Positions 7,890 to 16,482 of a stretch of 64,000 nucleotides of DNA are shown here, in pieces. A program made the position numbers and the translations under genes. The notes below the pieces were generated by a model, which saw nothing but the letters and a program-made list of their open reading frames with translations, was not told the DNA's origin and did not search any database. Within the stretch, counting starts at the first letter, position 1; every line of letters begins with the position of its first letter. The DNA comes from Desulfovibrio porci (GTDB taxonomy: Bacteria; Desulfobacterota; Desulfovibrionia; Desulfovibrionales; Desulfovibrionaceae), in the NCBI RefSeq assembly GCF_009696265.1, contig NZ_VUMH01000001.1, positions 1 to 64,000 of the forward strand, read 5' to 3'.

Positions 7890-9335
7890 ATGGGCCATCC
7901 GAGCGTCTATCCCACCGGCGTGACCGTGTACAATCCCGACAAATGCTGGAACGGCTTCACCATCTTTCAGGCACACGAAGTGGGCGCGGTGCTCATGGAC
8001 ATGAACGGCCGCGAGGTCAAAGTCTGGAAGGGCGTCAACGGCATGCCCAACAAACTCCTGCCCGGCGGGCAGATTCTGACCACGCGCGGCCTGCGCAACG
8101 GCAAATACGGCGTACAGGATTATCTGGATCTGGTGCAGGTGGATTGGGACGGCAACATCGTCTGGAAATTCGACCGCAATGAATTTATTGAAGACCCCGG
8201 CGCAACGGGCCGCTGGATGGCCCGCTACCATCACGACCACCAGCGCGAGGGCAACCCGGTGGGATATTACGCGCCGGGCATGGAACCCAAGACGGATTCG
8301 GGCAACACCCTGATTCTGGCCCACCGCAATGCCCGCAACAAGGACATCACGGACAAGCTCCTGCTGGACGACCTGATTCTGGAAGTGGACTGGGACGGCG
8401 ACATTCTCTGGGAATGGTCCTGCAATGAGCACTTCCATGAAATGGCTTTCCGCGAAGGCCCCAAAAACACCCTCTGCCGCAACCCCAACTACCGTCCTAC
8501 CCAACCCGAAGGCATGGGCGACTGGATGCACACCAACTCCATGTCCGCGCTGGGTCCCAACAAGTGGCACGACGCGGGCGACGAACGCTTCCACCCCGAC
8601 AACATCATTGCCGACGGCCGCGAAGCCAACATCATCTTTATTATCAGCAAAAAAACCGGCAAGATCGTCTGGAAGCTGGGGCCGGACTACGACAGCACGC
8701 CCGAGCTGCGCGCCATGGGCTGGATCATCGGCCAGCACCACGCGCACATGATCCCGCGCGGCCTGCCCGGCGAAGGCAATATCCTGGTTTTCGACAACGG
8801 CGGCTGGGGCGGTTACGACGTGCCCAATCCCGGTTCGCCCACCGGCGTCAAGGCCGCCCTGCGCGATCACTCCCGCGTGTTGGAAATCGACCCCGTGACC
8901 CTGAAGATCATCTGGCAATACACCCCCAGCGAAGCCGGTTTTCTGGCGCCCATGGACAGCAACCGCTTCTACAGCCCATTCATCAGCAGCGCCCAGCGCC
9001 TGCCCAACGGCAACACCCTGATCACCGAGGGCTCGGACGGCCGCGTCTTTGAGGTCACCCGCGAGCATGAGCTGGTCTGGGAATACATTTCGCCTTACTG
9101 GGGCAGGCTGATCCCCATGAATATGGTTTACCGCGCCTATCGCGCGCCCTACGAATGGGCTCCGCAGGCGGGCAGGCCGGAGGAAAAGCCCATTGAGCGC
9201 ATTGATGTGAACACCTTCCGCATGCCCGGCGCGGCGGCCTTCGGCGAACGGGATTCGGTGGTGGAAGTGGAAGGCTGCGCGCCCTTTGAGCCGGACAACG
9301 CCCTGTGCGTGGCCTCGGTGGAAGATCCAGAATAA
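7890..9335 (+). CDS. Arylsulfotransferase-like beta-propeller protein, copy 2
   Basis: The product is 481 residues and closely matches copy 1 along its length: the same start MGHPSVYPTG, the same DWDG..VW propeller motifs, DWMHTNS and the QHHAHMIPRG segment. Most differences are in the last 60 residues. Again there is no signal peptide. An AAGGAG site lies upstream. Unlike copy 1, it is followed by a glutaredoxin-like gene, a dihydrolipoamide dehydrogenase and a lipoyl H-protein, so the two paralogues sit in different functional settings under the same operator. The catalytic role (sulfate transfer between phenols) is inferred from the family; the physiological donor and acceptor are unknown. 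Confidence 0.85.
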   Translation: MGHPSVYPTGVTVYNPDKCWNGFTIFQAHEVGAVLMDMNGREVKVWKGVNGMPNKLLPGGQILTTRGLRNGKYGVQDYLDLVQVDWDGNIVWKFDRNEFIEDPGATGRWMARYHHDHQREGNPVGYYAPGMEPKTDSGNTLILAHRNARNKDITDKLLLDDLILEVDWDGDILWEWSCNEHFHEMAFREGPKNTLCRNPNYRPTQPEGMGDWMHTNSMSALGPNKWHDAGDERFHPDNIIADGREANIIFIISKKTGKIVWKLGPDYDSTPELRAMGWIIGQHHAHMIPRGLPGEGNILVFDNGGWGGYDVPNPGSPTGVKAALRDHSRVLEIDPVTLKIIWQYTPSEAGFLAPMDSNRFYSPFISSAQRLPNGNTLITEGSDGRVFEVTREHELVWEYISPYWGRLIPMNMVYRAYRAPYEWAPQAGRPEEKPIERIDVNTFRMPGAAAFGERDSVVEVEGCAPFEPDNALCVASVEDPE

Positions 9336-9391
9336 AAAATCACCGCTACGGACAGACCGCCCCCAAGGGCGGCCGCCAACAGGAGGAAAAC

Positions 9392-10216
9392 ATGAGCATT
9401 ACCCTGTATACCGCGCCGGACTGCATCCGCTGCAAAATCGTCAAAGCTTTTCTGGCCGAGCGTGATCTGCCCTACGACACTGTGGATTTCAAGGCCGACG
9501 CGCCGGTTTTCAATACCTTTTACCGCACCAACCGCAAGGCCATTTACCGCAATCCCGAAGGCGTGGAATTTCCCCTCTTCGACGACGGTCAGATCATCAA
9601 ACAGGGCAGCGGAGAAATTATCGCCTACCTGCTTTCCGGGCGGGAGATGGAAACCTGCGTGACCCGCAGCGACATGCTTCACGGCAGCATTTCCGGGCTT
9701 TATCTCTCCCAGTGCCCGGACGGGCGGGAAGACGATTTCGTGACTCTGGTGGACCGCCTGGCCAAGGGCGGACTGCACGTCTGGGTGCAGAGCGACGGCC
9801 GCAAACCCGAACTGCTGGAACGCCTGCTGCAAATCAAGCCGGTGAGCGCAATTCTTAACAGCGTGGGCCCCGCGCCCGTGTATGAAAGTCTGTTCGGCTC
9901 GGCCCCAAGCAAGGAAGATCTGGCCAAAAGCATTGACCTGATTCGCAAAACAGAGGACGGTATCGTCCGCTTCCTGGCGTATCCCGTGCCCCGCGCCGAC
10001 GGCTCCGTATCCTGGCCCACGCGCGACGAGGCGGCGGGCGCGGCCCTGCTGGTTTCCGAGGCGGCGGGCGACCACACCCTGCCCTACGCCGTCGTCGCCG
10101 TGACGGCGGACATGCCGCAGGATTTGCGCGGCCTGGAAGCCTTGCCTGACGCCATGCTGCTCAAATACCGTTCCGCCGCGCGGGAATTCCTGTTCAAGGC
10201 GGACATCGCCAAGTAA
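9392..10216 (+). CDS. Glutaredoxin-like protein with long uncharacterised C-terminal domain
   Basis: The product is 274 residues. The first 85 form a glutaredoxin/thioredoxin-fold domain with the redox pair CIRC (C11, C14) in LYTAPDCIRCK and a GEIIAYL helix near the domain end. The remaining 190 residues contain no further CxxC and include LAKGGLHVWVQSDGRKPELL and SVGPAPVYESLFG. That segment recalls parts of radical-SAM activase folds but lacks their cysteine cluster, so I leave it unassigned. AGGAGG precedes the start. The gene lies between an arylsulfotransferase-like gene and lpd, suggesting a thiol-exchange step in this pathway. Confidence 0.75.
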   Translation: MSITLYTAPDCIRCKIVKAFLAERDLPYDTVDFKADAPVFNTFYRTNRKAIYRNPEGVEFPLFDDGQIIKQGSGEIIAYLLSGREMETCVTRSDMLHGSISGLYLSQCPDGREDDFVTLVDRLAKGGLHVWVQSDGRKPELLERLLQIKPVSAILNSVGPAPVYESLFGSAPSKEDLAKSIDLIRKTEDGIVRFLAYPVPRADGSVSWPTRDEAAGAALLVSEAAGDHTLPYAVVAVTADMPQDLRGLEALPDAMLLKYRSAAREFLFKADIAK

Positions 10217-10257
10217 AGCACGGCGCGTAACCCTTTTCTTACGCAGGGAGCACTGCT

Positions 10258-11628
10258 ATGGACAAATTTGACGTCATCATCATCGGCGGCGGCCCCGGCG
10301 GCGCAAAGGCCGCCAAAGTTCTCATCGCCGGGGGCAAATCCGTGGCCCTGGTGGAAGACGCCCACTGGGGCGGCGTCTGCCTCAACTGCGGCTGCATCCC
10401 CACCAAGATGCTGCTGGGCGCGGTGGCCCCCAAGGGCCTGCTGCGCGGGCTGGAACGCCAGCGTGTGGCCAAGGGCACGGTTGAGGTGGACTACGCGGCC
10501 CTGCAAAAAAGGGTACAGCGTTATACCAAGGCCTCCAGCCAGACCCTGGCCAAGGGCTTGGCCGACGCGGGCGTGAGCCTGTTCAACGGACGCGGCGTTT
10601 GCGCCGGGCCGCATGAGGTGCGGGTCACGGCGGCCGACGGCGGCGAGCAGACGCTTTCCGCCCAGTACATCATCCTGGCGGGCGGTTCCCGTTCCGCGTC
10701 CTTCCCCGGCCTGACCCCGGACCATGACGCGGTGCTGGACAGCACGGATCTGCTCAACATTCCGGCGGTGCCCGAAAGCCTGATCATTGTGGGCGCGGGG
10801 GCCATCGGCCTGGAAATGGCCGACTTTTTCAGCGCCATGGGCAGTACCGTCACCGTGGTGGAAGCGGCCCCGCAGCTGGCCCCCACCGAAGACGCGGACC
10901 TTGCCCGGGAATTGCAGAAGCTGCTGGGCAAGGCCGGGCGCGCCTGTCTGGCGGGAGCCAAGGCGTCCTCCCTGCTGACCAGGGACGGCCAGGCCGTGCT
11001 GACCCTGGATGACGGCCGGGAGCTGACGGCGGCCAAGGCTCTGGTGGCCGTGGGCCGCAAACCCAACACTGACGGCCTGGAAGCCGAAAAGGCCGGTTGC
11101 GGCTTGAACAAACGCGGCTATGTCACTGTGGACGACTACCTGAAGGCCGCGCCTTCAGTCTTCGCCATCGGCGACATCAACGGCAAAACCCTGCTGGCCC
11201 ATGCCGCCGAACATCAGGGCGACTACGTGGCCCGCCAGATCCTGGGCCTGGAAAGCGGGGTCTACGACTCCGGTCCGGTCCCCTCCTGCATCTACGGCAG
11301 CCTGGAGGTCATGCGCGTGGGCAAAACCGCCCGTCAGGCCCTGGCTGAAGGCGGCCAGGTGAGCGTTTCGCGCGCCATGCTCACGGGCAACGCCATTGCC
11401 CAGGCGGGCGGCGACGCTTCCGGCTTTGTGAAGGTCGTCTGGCAGGGCGACCGCATGGTCGGCATCGCGGCTCTGGGTCACGGCGTGTCCCATCTGGTCA
11501 CGGCGGCCCAGCTTTTGCTGCTGGGGCAGTACAGCGGCGACAGGCTGCACAGCTTCATGTTCGCCCACCCCACTCTGGACGAAATACTTTCCGCGGCTGT
11601 TCAGGCCCCTCGCGAGCCCGCAGCCTGA
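10258..11628 (+). CDS. lpdA: Dihydrolipoamide dehydrogenase (E3) family flavoprotein
   Basis: The product is 456 residues: an FAD-binding start (FDVIIIGGGPGGAKAA), the active disulfide in GGVCLNCGCIPTK (C41 and C46; C44 is an additional cysteine where valine is usual), a second nucleotide-binding motif IIVGAGAIGLEMADFF near 180, and the C-terminal dimer motif AHPTLDEIL. E3 enzymes oxidise protein-bound dihydrolipoamide with NAD+. The next gene encodes a lipoyl carrier, so the pair can form a working couple. No 2-oxoacid dehydrogenase or glycine cleavage P/T genes are nearby. It probably serves the arylsulfotransferase unit rather than central metabolism, which is an inference. Confidence 0.85.
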   Translation: MDKFDVIIIGGGPGGAKAAKVLIAGGKSVALVEDAHWGGVCLNCGCIPTKMLLGAVAPKGLLRGLERQRVAKGTVEVDYAALQKRVQRYTKASSQTLAKGLADAGVSLFNGRGVCAGPHEVRVTAADGGEQTLSAQYIILAGGSRSASFPGLTPDHDAVLDSTDLLNIPAVPESLIIVGAGAIGLEMADFFSAMGSTVTVVEAAPQLAPTEDADLARELQKLLGKAGRACLAGAKASSLLTRDGQAVLTLDDGRELTAAKALVAVGRKPNTDGLEAEKAGCGLNKRGYVTVDDYLKAAPSVFAIGDINGKTLLAHAAEHQGDYVARQILGLESGVYDSGPVPSCIYGSLEVMRVGKTARQALAEGGQVSVSRAMLTGNAIAQAGGDASGFVKVVWQGDRMVGIAALGHGVSHLVTAAQLLLLGQYSGDRLHSFMFAHPTLDEILSAAVQAPREPAA

Positions 11629-11683
11629 CACGGCGTCCCATCTTCGTGACGGGATGTCCGCGCTCAAACGCAGGAGAAAACAT

Positions 11684-12067
11684 ATGAGTCTTTCCTATCC
11701 TGACGACCGCCAGTACCACCCGGAACACCTCTGGGCGCAGCCGCAGACCGACGGCAGCGTGCTGGTGGGCATTTCCGACTATGCCCAGGAGCAGCTGGGC
11801 GCGGTGATCTTTGTGGAACTGCCGGAAACGGGCGCGCATTTCGCCCAGGGGCAGTCCTGCGCCTCCATTGAGTCGGCCAAGGTGACTTCCGACGCCATCA
11901 TGCCCCTTTCCGGCACGGTGCTGGAAGTCAATGCGGCCCTGGACGACACGCCGGAACTGCTGAACCAGAGCCCCTACGCGGAAGGCTGGTTGGCGCGCGT
12001 CAAGCCCGACGACCCGGCCGAGCCGGGCCGGATCAGCGCGGCGGCCTATGCCGCCCAAGTGGCCTGA
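11684..12067 (+). CDS. Lipoyl-carrier H-protein (GcvH-like)
   Basis: The product is 127 residues, the usual H-protein length. It has the barrel-sandwich motif GISDYAQEQLGAVIFVELPE and the lipoylation site SIESAKVTSD with lysine 66. AGGAG precedes the ATG at 11684; an earlier ATG at 11654 lacks this. True GcvH works with GcvT and GcvP, which are absent here. H-proteins outside glycine cleavage clusters include the LbpA-type carriers of sulfur-oxidising Hdr systems, so a separate role carrying a thiol-bound intermediate is possible. It ends the second arylsulfotransferase unit, before a strong hairpin at 12092. Confidence 0.85.
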   Translation: MSLSYPDDRQYHPEHLWAQPQTDGSVLVGISDYAQEQLGAVIFVELPETGAHFAQGQSCASIESAKVTSDAIMPLSGTVLEVNAALDDTPELLNQSPYAEGWLARVKPDDPAEPGRISAAAYAAQVA

Positions 12068-12091
12068 AGCTTTTTCAATCCCTCTTTCATG

Positions 12092-12135
12092 GCGTCCCTT
12101 GGGGGTGGATACGATTATCCGCCCCCAAGGGACGC
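12092..12135 (+). terminator. Long hairpin terminator after the H-protein gene
   Basis: Two 20-base arms (12092-12111, 12116-12135) pair with one G-T wobble around a 4-base loop, and TCTGTTTTG follows. It closes the second arylsulfotransferase unit. Confidence 0.8.
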
Positions 12136-12241
12136 TCTGTTTTGCGAGCTGACCAGCTCTAAATACAACCTTTTATCAACCATTAAGCGTCGGCGGTTGC
12201 CGTCGAAACGGCCCTATGCACCTGATGTCCAATATTTTATC

Positions 12242-12274
12242 TTATAACTTATTAACAATATTAATAAGTTATAA
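12242..12274. promoter_or_regulatory. Perfect AT-rich dyad upstream of the GntR regulator
   Basis: Fourteen-base arms TTATAACTTATTAA and TTAATAAGTTATAA are separated by CAATA. The dyad sits 85 bases before the gntR-type gene in otherwise AT-rich DNA. It may be the operator for self-regulation. A second, looser pair GGTTGAC / GTCAACC follows at about 12296-12336. Confidence 0.6.
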
Positions 12275-12358
12275 TGAAATTAATTGGTATAAAAATGGTT
12301 GACAAAAAAATCACAAGCAAGCACAGTAAGTCAACCACTATAAACCACGGAAAGAACC

Positions 12359-13075
12359 ATGACCGCAACCGGCATACACAAAGAAGGCGCGCGGCCACGA
12401 CGCAGCTACCAGCGGCTTTCCGAACGTCTCCGTCGGTTCATGGCCGAAGAGCGCTTCCAGAGCGGGGACAGGCTGCCGCCGGAGCGCACCCTGGCGGAAA
12501 ATTTCGAGGTTTCGCGCAGCAGCATCCGCAAGGCCATCCAGATGCTGGCGGACAAAGGCCTTCTGGAAAGCCGCCAGGGCGACGGCACGTATGTGCGGGC
12601 TCCGGATATGGAGCCGCTCAAAAACGCCATCCTGGAAGCTGTGGATTCAGAAAATCTCGTTTTCGACGAGATCATGGAATTCCGCAAAATCCTTGAACCC
12701 GCCATCGCCGAACTGGCCGCCCTGCGCCACAGTCCCGAGCAGCTCGACCAGCTGAAGATCATCGCCTGCGACCAGCAACGCCGCCTGCTGGCCGGCCAGG
12801 AAGACGGCGATCTTGACGCCCGTTTTCACCACTGTCTGGCCCTCTGCGCGGGCAACAGCCTGCTGGCCGGAACCATGGACCATTTGAACAAACGTTATGC
12901 CACCGGCCGCACGGCGGAGCTGCGTGACGCGCAATGGCGGCAGTTTTCGGTTTCCTCGCATCTGCGGATCATCGACGCTCTGGAGCGCCGCTCACCCGCC
13001 GATTGCCGCAAAGCCATTGAAGAGCATCTGAACACCATACTGCAGAAACATCCTTTTGTGATTACGCGAGATTAA
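12359..13075 (+). CDS. GntR-family regulator, FadR subfamily (FCD domain)
   Basis: The product is 238 residues. The N-terminal winged helix (about 15-80) includes DRLPPERTLAENFEVSRSSI and LESRQGDGTYV, classic for GntR proteins. The C-terminal helical FCD-type domain (about 95-230) contains EIMEFRKILEPAIAELAA and a late SSHLRIIDAL histidine, both typical of the metal/ligand pocket. Members usually repress uptake or degradation genes for an organic acid. The tripartite transporter genes start 94 bases downstream in the same direction, so this is probably their local regulator. The ribosome site is weak (GGAAAG). Confidence 0.85.
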   Translation: MTATGIHKEGARPRRSYQRLSERLRRFMAEERFQSGDRLPPERTLAENFEVSRSSIRKAIQMLADKGLLESRQGDGTYVRAPDMEPLKNAILEAVDSENLVFDEIMEFRKILEPAIAELAALRHSPEQLDQLKIIACDQQRRLLAGQEDGDLDARFHHCLALCAGNSLLAGTMDHLNKRYATGRTAELRDAQWRQFSVSSHLRIIDALERRSPADCRKAIEEHLNTILQKHPFVITRD

Positions 13076-13169
13076 CCATGTCATTTCTTAAACGAAGGCA
13101 TACGCGCGGACAAGGGATCACACACGGGCGGCACGGCCCCCCTTAGACGCGAAAACAGAGAGGAAAAAC

Positions 13170-13655
13170 ATGAAAAGTCCAACAGACGTCGTCAGCGGCT
13201 TTATTTTGCTCGGGCTGTGCGCCGTGGGCGCTTACAGCGTCAGCCTGCTGCCCGCAGCCGGAAGCACCGAAAACGTGGGGCCCGGCGGCGTGCCCAGAGC
13301 GGTTCTCGTCATTCTCGCCGTCCTGAGTTGCATTCTGATCGTCAAGGGTCTGCGCCAGATGCCCGATAAGCGCTATTGGCCGGAACCCCGCGTCTTCAAA
13401 AAAGTTCTTTGCTTCCTCGGCCTGATCTATCTTTATCTGATCACTCTGACCGGTCTCGGCGACCTTTTCGCCGCCATGGAAAACCCGCCCTTCGCTTCGG
13501 GCGGAGCCTTCTGCATCAGCACTTGTCTCTTTCTTCTGATTGCCCTGCCCCTGCTCGGCAGGCGCAAGCCCGTGGAGGTCCTGCTGGTGGCTGTGTTGAC
13601 CACGGCCGTCCTGCTCGCGGCCTTTGGCTGGTTTTTCCAGATCATGCTGCCCTGA
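13170..13655 (+). CDS. tctB: Tripartite tricarboxylate transporter, small membrane subunit TctB
   Basis: The product is 161 residues with four hydrophobic segments (about 8-25, 45-60, 75-95, 110-155), the normal TctB form. TctB pairs with the large permease TctA and the periplasmic binding protein TctC, both encoded downstream. An early motif GPGGVPRAVLVILA resembles the conserved loop after helix 1. A ribosome site (GAGAGGAAAAAC) lies before the ATG. Sequence divergence in this family is high, so the assignment leans partly on the neighbouring tctA and tctC. Confidence 0.85.
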   Translation: MKSPTDVVSGFILLGLCAVGAYSVSLLPAAGSTENVGPGGVPRAVLVILAVLSCILIVKGLRQMPDKRYWPEPRVFKKVLCFLGLIYLYLITLTGLGDLFAAMENPPFASGGAFCISTCLFLLIALPLLGRRKPVEVLLVAVLTTAVLLAAFGWFFQIMLP

Positions 13656-13703
13656 AGTCCCGACTTTCCGGCATAACCGGCATCAGTTTCAGAGGAGAAA
13701 GAC

Positions 13704-15200
13704 ATGCTTGCGAATATCTTTGACGGTATCATGAGCGCCCTCAGTATGAGCGCGCTGCTGGCCAACCTCATGGGCGTGGCCCTGGGAATCGTCTTTGGCG
13801 CGCTGCCAGGACTGACGGCGGCCATGGGCGTGGCCCTGCTCATTCCCCTGACCTTCGGCATGGCCCCGGTGGACGCCTTTTCCGCCCTGCTGGGCATGTA
13901 CTGCGGCGCCATTTACGGCGGCTGCATCACGGCCATTCTGGTGGGCACGCCGGGCACGGTCTCGGCTGCGGCCACCATGTTGGAAGGCCCGGCCCTCACG
14001 GCGCGCGGCGAGTCCCGCCGAGCCCTGGACATGGCCACCGTGGCCTCCTTCATCGGCGGCATTTTCAGCGCGCTTGTCCTGGTTTCCGTGGCGCCGCTGC
14101 TGGCCCGCGCGGCCATGTCCTTCAGCGCGCCGGAATATTTCGCGGTGGCCGTCTTCGGCCTGACCATCGTGGCCTCGCTTTCCTCCGGCCATTTGGTCAA
14201 AGGCCTGATAGCGGCCTGCCTGGGTCTTTTCCTGGCCACCATCGGACTGGACCCGGTCACCGGCGACATGCGCAACACCTTCGACATCCCCGACCTTTTC
14301 AACGGTCTGTCCCTGGTGCCTGTGCTGGTAGGCCTGTTCGCCATGTCACAGGTGCTGGTGACCGTGGAGGACGTGATCCGGGGCGTGTCGCTCAAGGAGG
14401 GCAAGATTTCCCGACTCGGCCTCTCATTAAAAGACCTCACCGGCAACATCGTGAATTTCCTGCGCTCCTCGGCCATCGGCACGGCCATCGGGATCATCCC
14501 GGCCACGGGCGTGAGCGCGGCCACCTTTTTCGCCTACTCCGAAGCCAAACGCCACTCCAAGACGCCGGAAATGTACGGCAAGGGCTGCCTGGAGGGCATT
14601 GCCGCCACGGAATCCTCCAATAACGCGGTCTGCGGCGGCGCGCTGATCCCCCTGCTGACGCTGGGCGTGCCCGGCGACATCATCACCGCCATCATGCTGG
14701 GTGCGCTGATGATCCAGGGGCTGACCCCCGGCCCGTTGCTCTTTGTGGAACATCCGGTCACAGTCTACGGCATTTTCGCGGCCTTCATCATCGCCAATGT
14801 GATGATGCTGGTCTGCGGGCTGATCGCCGTGCGCGGGGCCAACAAGATCACCTCCATCCCCGGCGGCGTGCTCATGCCCATTGTAGTCACGCTCTGCGTG
14901 GTGGGCGGCTACGCGGTGAACAATTCCACCTTCGATCTGCTGGTAGTGGCCATATTCGGCACCGTGGGCTATCTGATGATCAAGTGCGACTTTCCCCTGC
15001 CGCCGCTGCTGCTGGCCATGATTCTGGAACCCATCGCCGAATCCAACTTCCGGCGCGCCCTGAGCATCTCCCAGAACGACTATGCCATTTTCTACACCAG
15101 CCCCGTGGCCTGCATCATCCTGGGAATCAGCCTCTTTGTGCTGATCAAGTCCGTTTGGGACGACCTTCGCGCTGCCCGGAAGAACCCGAGCAAATCCTGA
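13704..15200 (+). CDS. tctA: Tripartite tricarboxylate transporter, large permease TctA
   Basis: The product is 498 residues and almost wholly hydrophobic, with about 12 membrane segments. The N-terminal signature GALPGLTAAMGVALLIPLTF and the second repeat LIPLLTLGVPGDIITAIMLG are the two conserved TctA pockets. The usual length is about 500 residues. It starts 48 bases after tctB with GAGGAG upstream. TTT systems take up carboxylates such as citrate, and in some bacteria aromatic acids or sulfonates. The interleaved M20 peptidase genes suggest an acylated amino acid or peptide-like substrate here; that is inference. Confidence 0.93.
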   Translation: MLANIFDGIMSALSMSALLANLMGVALGIVFGALPGLTAAMGVALLIPLTFGMAPVDAFSALLGMYCGAIYGGCITAILVGTPGTVSAAATMLEGPALTARGESRRALDMATVASFIGGIFSALVLVSVAPLLARAAMSFSAPEYFAVAVFGLTIVASLSSGHLVKGLIAACLGLFLATIGLDPVTGDMRNTFDIPDLFNGLSLVPVLVGLFAMSQVLVTVEDVIRGVSLKEGKISRLGLSLKDLTGNIVNFLRSSAIGTAIGIIPATGVSAATFFAYSEAKRHSKTPEMYGKGCLEGIAATESSNNAVCGGALIPLLTLGVPGDIITAIMLGALMIQGLTPGPLLFVEHPVTVYGIFAAFIIANVMMLVCGLIAVRGANKITSIPGGVLMPIVVTLCVVGGYAVNNSTFDLLVVAIFGTVGYLMIKCDFPLPPLLLAMILEPIAESNFRRALSISQNDYAIFYTSPVACIILGISLFVLIKSVWDDLRAARKNPSKS

Positions 15201-15223
15201 CCAACACAGACAAGGAGCCCTAC

Positions 15224-16453
15224 ATGGAACTCGCGCAATGGAAAGAAAAGCTGGATGTCTGGTTCAATGACAAGGAACCGGAAATGTTTTCCCTTCTGGA
15301 ACGCATCGTGAATATGGATTCTTTTTCCCACGACGGCGGCGACGTGAACAAACTGGGCGAAACGCTCACCGCCTGGATGGCTGAAGCGGGCTTCCGGACG
15401 GCCAGACTGCCCAAACAGCCCTCGCCGCCGGACGAACGCTGGATGGACGGTCTGGGCAATACCTTCTGCGCGCGCAGCCATGCCGAGGAGGCCGGACCGG
15501 GCGTAGCCTTCATCGGGCACATGGACACGGTCTTTCCGGCGGGCACGGCGGCGGCCCGCCCCTTCCGCCTGGACCGCGCCGCCGACAGAGCCACCGGCCC
15601 CGGCGTTCTGGACATGAAGGGCGGCCTGGTGATCAACATGTTCGTCGCCAGGGCGCTGAAAGAACTGGATCTGATGCCCGTGCCCATGACCTTGACCTTC
15701 TCGCCCGACGAAGAGCTCGGTTCGCCTTCCACCACGCCCTTGCTGGGCCGGGTTCTCAATGGCGCGCACGCGGTGCTCTGCACGGAACCGGGCTATCCCG
15801 GCGGCGGCGTTTCCGTGGAACGCAAAGGCTCCGGCCACCTTTTCCTGGAAATCCGGGGCAAGGCCGCTCACGCCGGACGCAATTATGAAGACGGGGCATC
15901 GGCCATCCTTGAGTTGGCCCACAAGATTCTGGCCTTTAACGAGCATCTGGATCTGGCCAGCGGCACTACGGTCAACACCGGCCTGATCAGCGGCGGCATC
16001 TCGGCCAATTCCGTGGCCCCCAACGCGCAGGCGCGCATCCACTGCACCTTCAAGACGGTGGAGGCGGGGCGCAGGCTGGTGGAAGAGATCCGGGCCGATG
16101 TGGCGAAAACCTTTATACCCGGCACCAGTTCCCACGTCAGCGGCGGCCTGCGTCTGTATCCGCTGACGTTCACGCCCAAGGTCCAGGCTTTGTGGGAACT
16201 GGCCCGGCAGGCCGGTGAGGCTCTGGGCCGCCCGGTGGAATGCATCCGCTCCAAGGGTGCGGCGGAATCCGGCTACTGTGCAAGCATTCTGAACCTGCCG
16301 ACCCTCTGCAGTCTGGGACCGGAGGGAACGGGCCTGCACTCCGACGCCGAATACATCACGCCCTCAACCCTCTTGCCGCGCGCGAAACTGGTGGCCCTGA
16401 CCGCCCTGCAAGCTGCTCACGCTTTCGACGCATCCCCTGAAGTGCAACTTTAA
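15224..16453 (+). CDS. M20-family metallopeptidase (glutamate carboxypeptidase type), copy 1
   Basis: The product is 409 residues. Zinc-site residues of the M20 family are in place: GHMDTVF (H99, D101), LDMKGG (D130), SPDEELGS (E163/E164) and a late histidine in GLHSDAEY. The dimerisation lid carries GKAAHAGRNYEDG. The layout matches carboxypeptidase G2-like enzymes, which cut C-terminal glutamate or other amino acids from N-acyl substrates. No signal peptide is seen, so it acts in the cytoplasm. It lies between tctA (23 bases) and tctC, which suggests that the imported compound is hydrolysed by this enzyme. A paralogue lies at 18741. Confidence 0.88.
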   Translation: MELAQWKEKLDVWFNDKEPEMFSLLERIVNMDSFSHDGGDVNKLGETLTAWMAEAGFRTARLPKQPSPPDERWMDGLGNTFCARSHAEEAGPGVAFIGHMDTVFPAGTAAARPFRLDRAADRATGPGVLDMKGGLVINMFVARALKELDLMPVPMTLTFSPDEELGSPSTTPLLGRVLNGAHAVLCTEPGYPGGGVSVERKGSGHLFLEIRGKAAHAGRNYEDGASAILELAHKILAFNEHLDLASGTTVNTGLISGGISANSVAPNAQARIHCTFKTVEAGRRLVEEIRADVAKTFIPGTSSHVSGGLRLYPLTFTPKVQALWELARQAGEALGRPVECIRSKGAAESGYCASILNLPTLCSLGPEGTGLHSDAEYITPSTLLPRAKLVALTALQAAHAFDASPEVQL

Positions 16454-16482
16454 CAGCCACACCATCTATAAAGGAGCAAGAT

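Noticed and set aside
11684-12067. Glycine cleavage H-protein acting in glycine breakdown
   Set aside because: The fold is right, but no gcvT or gcvP lies nearby and the operon context is arylsulfotransferase plus thiol redox; I kept a general lipoyl-carrier call.
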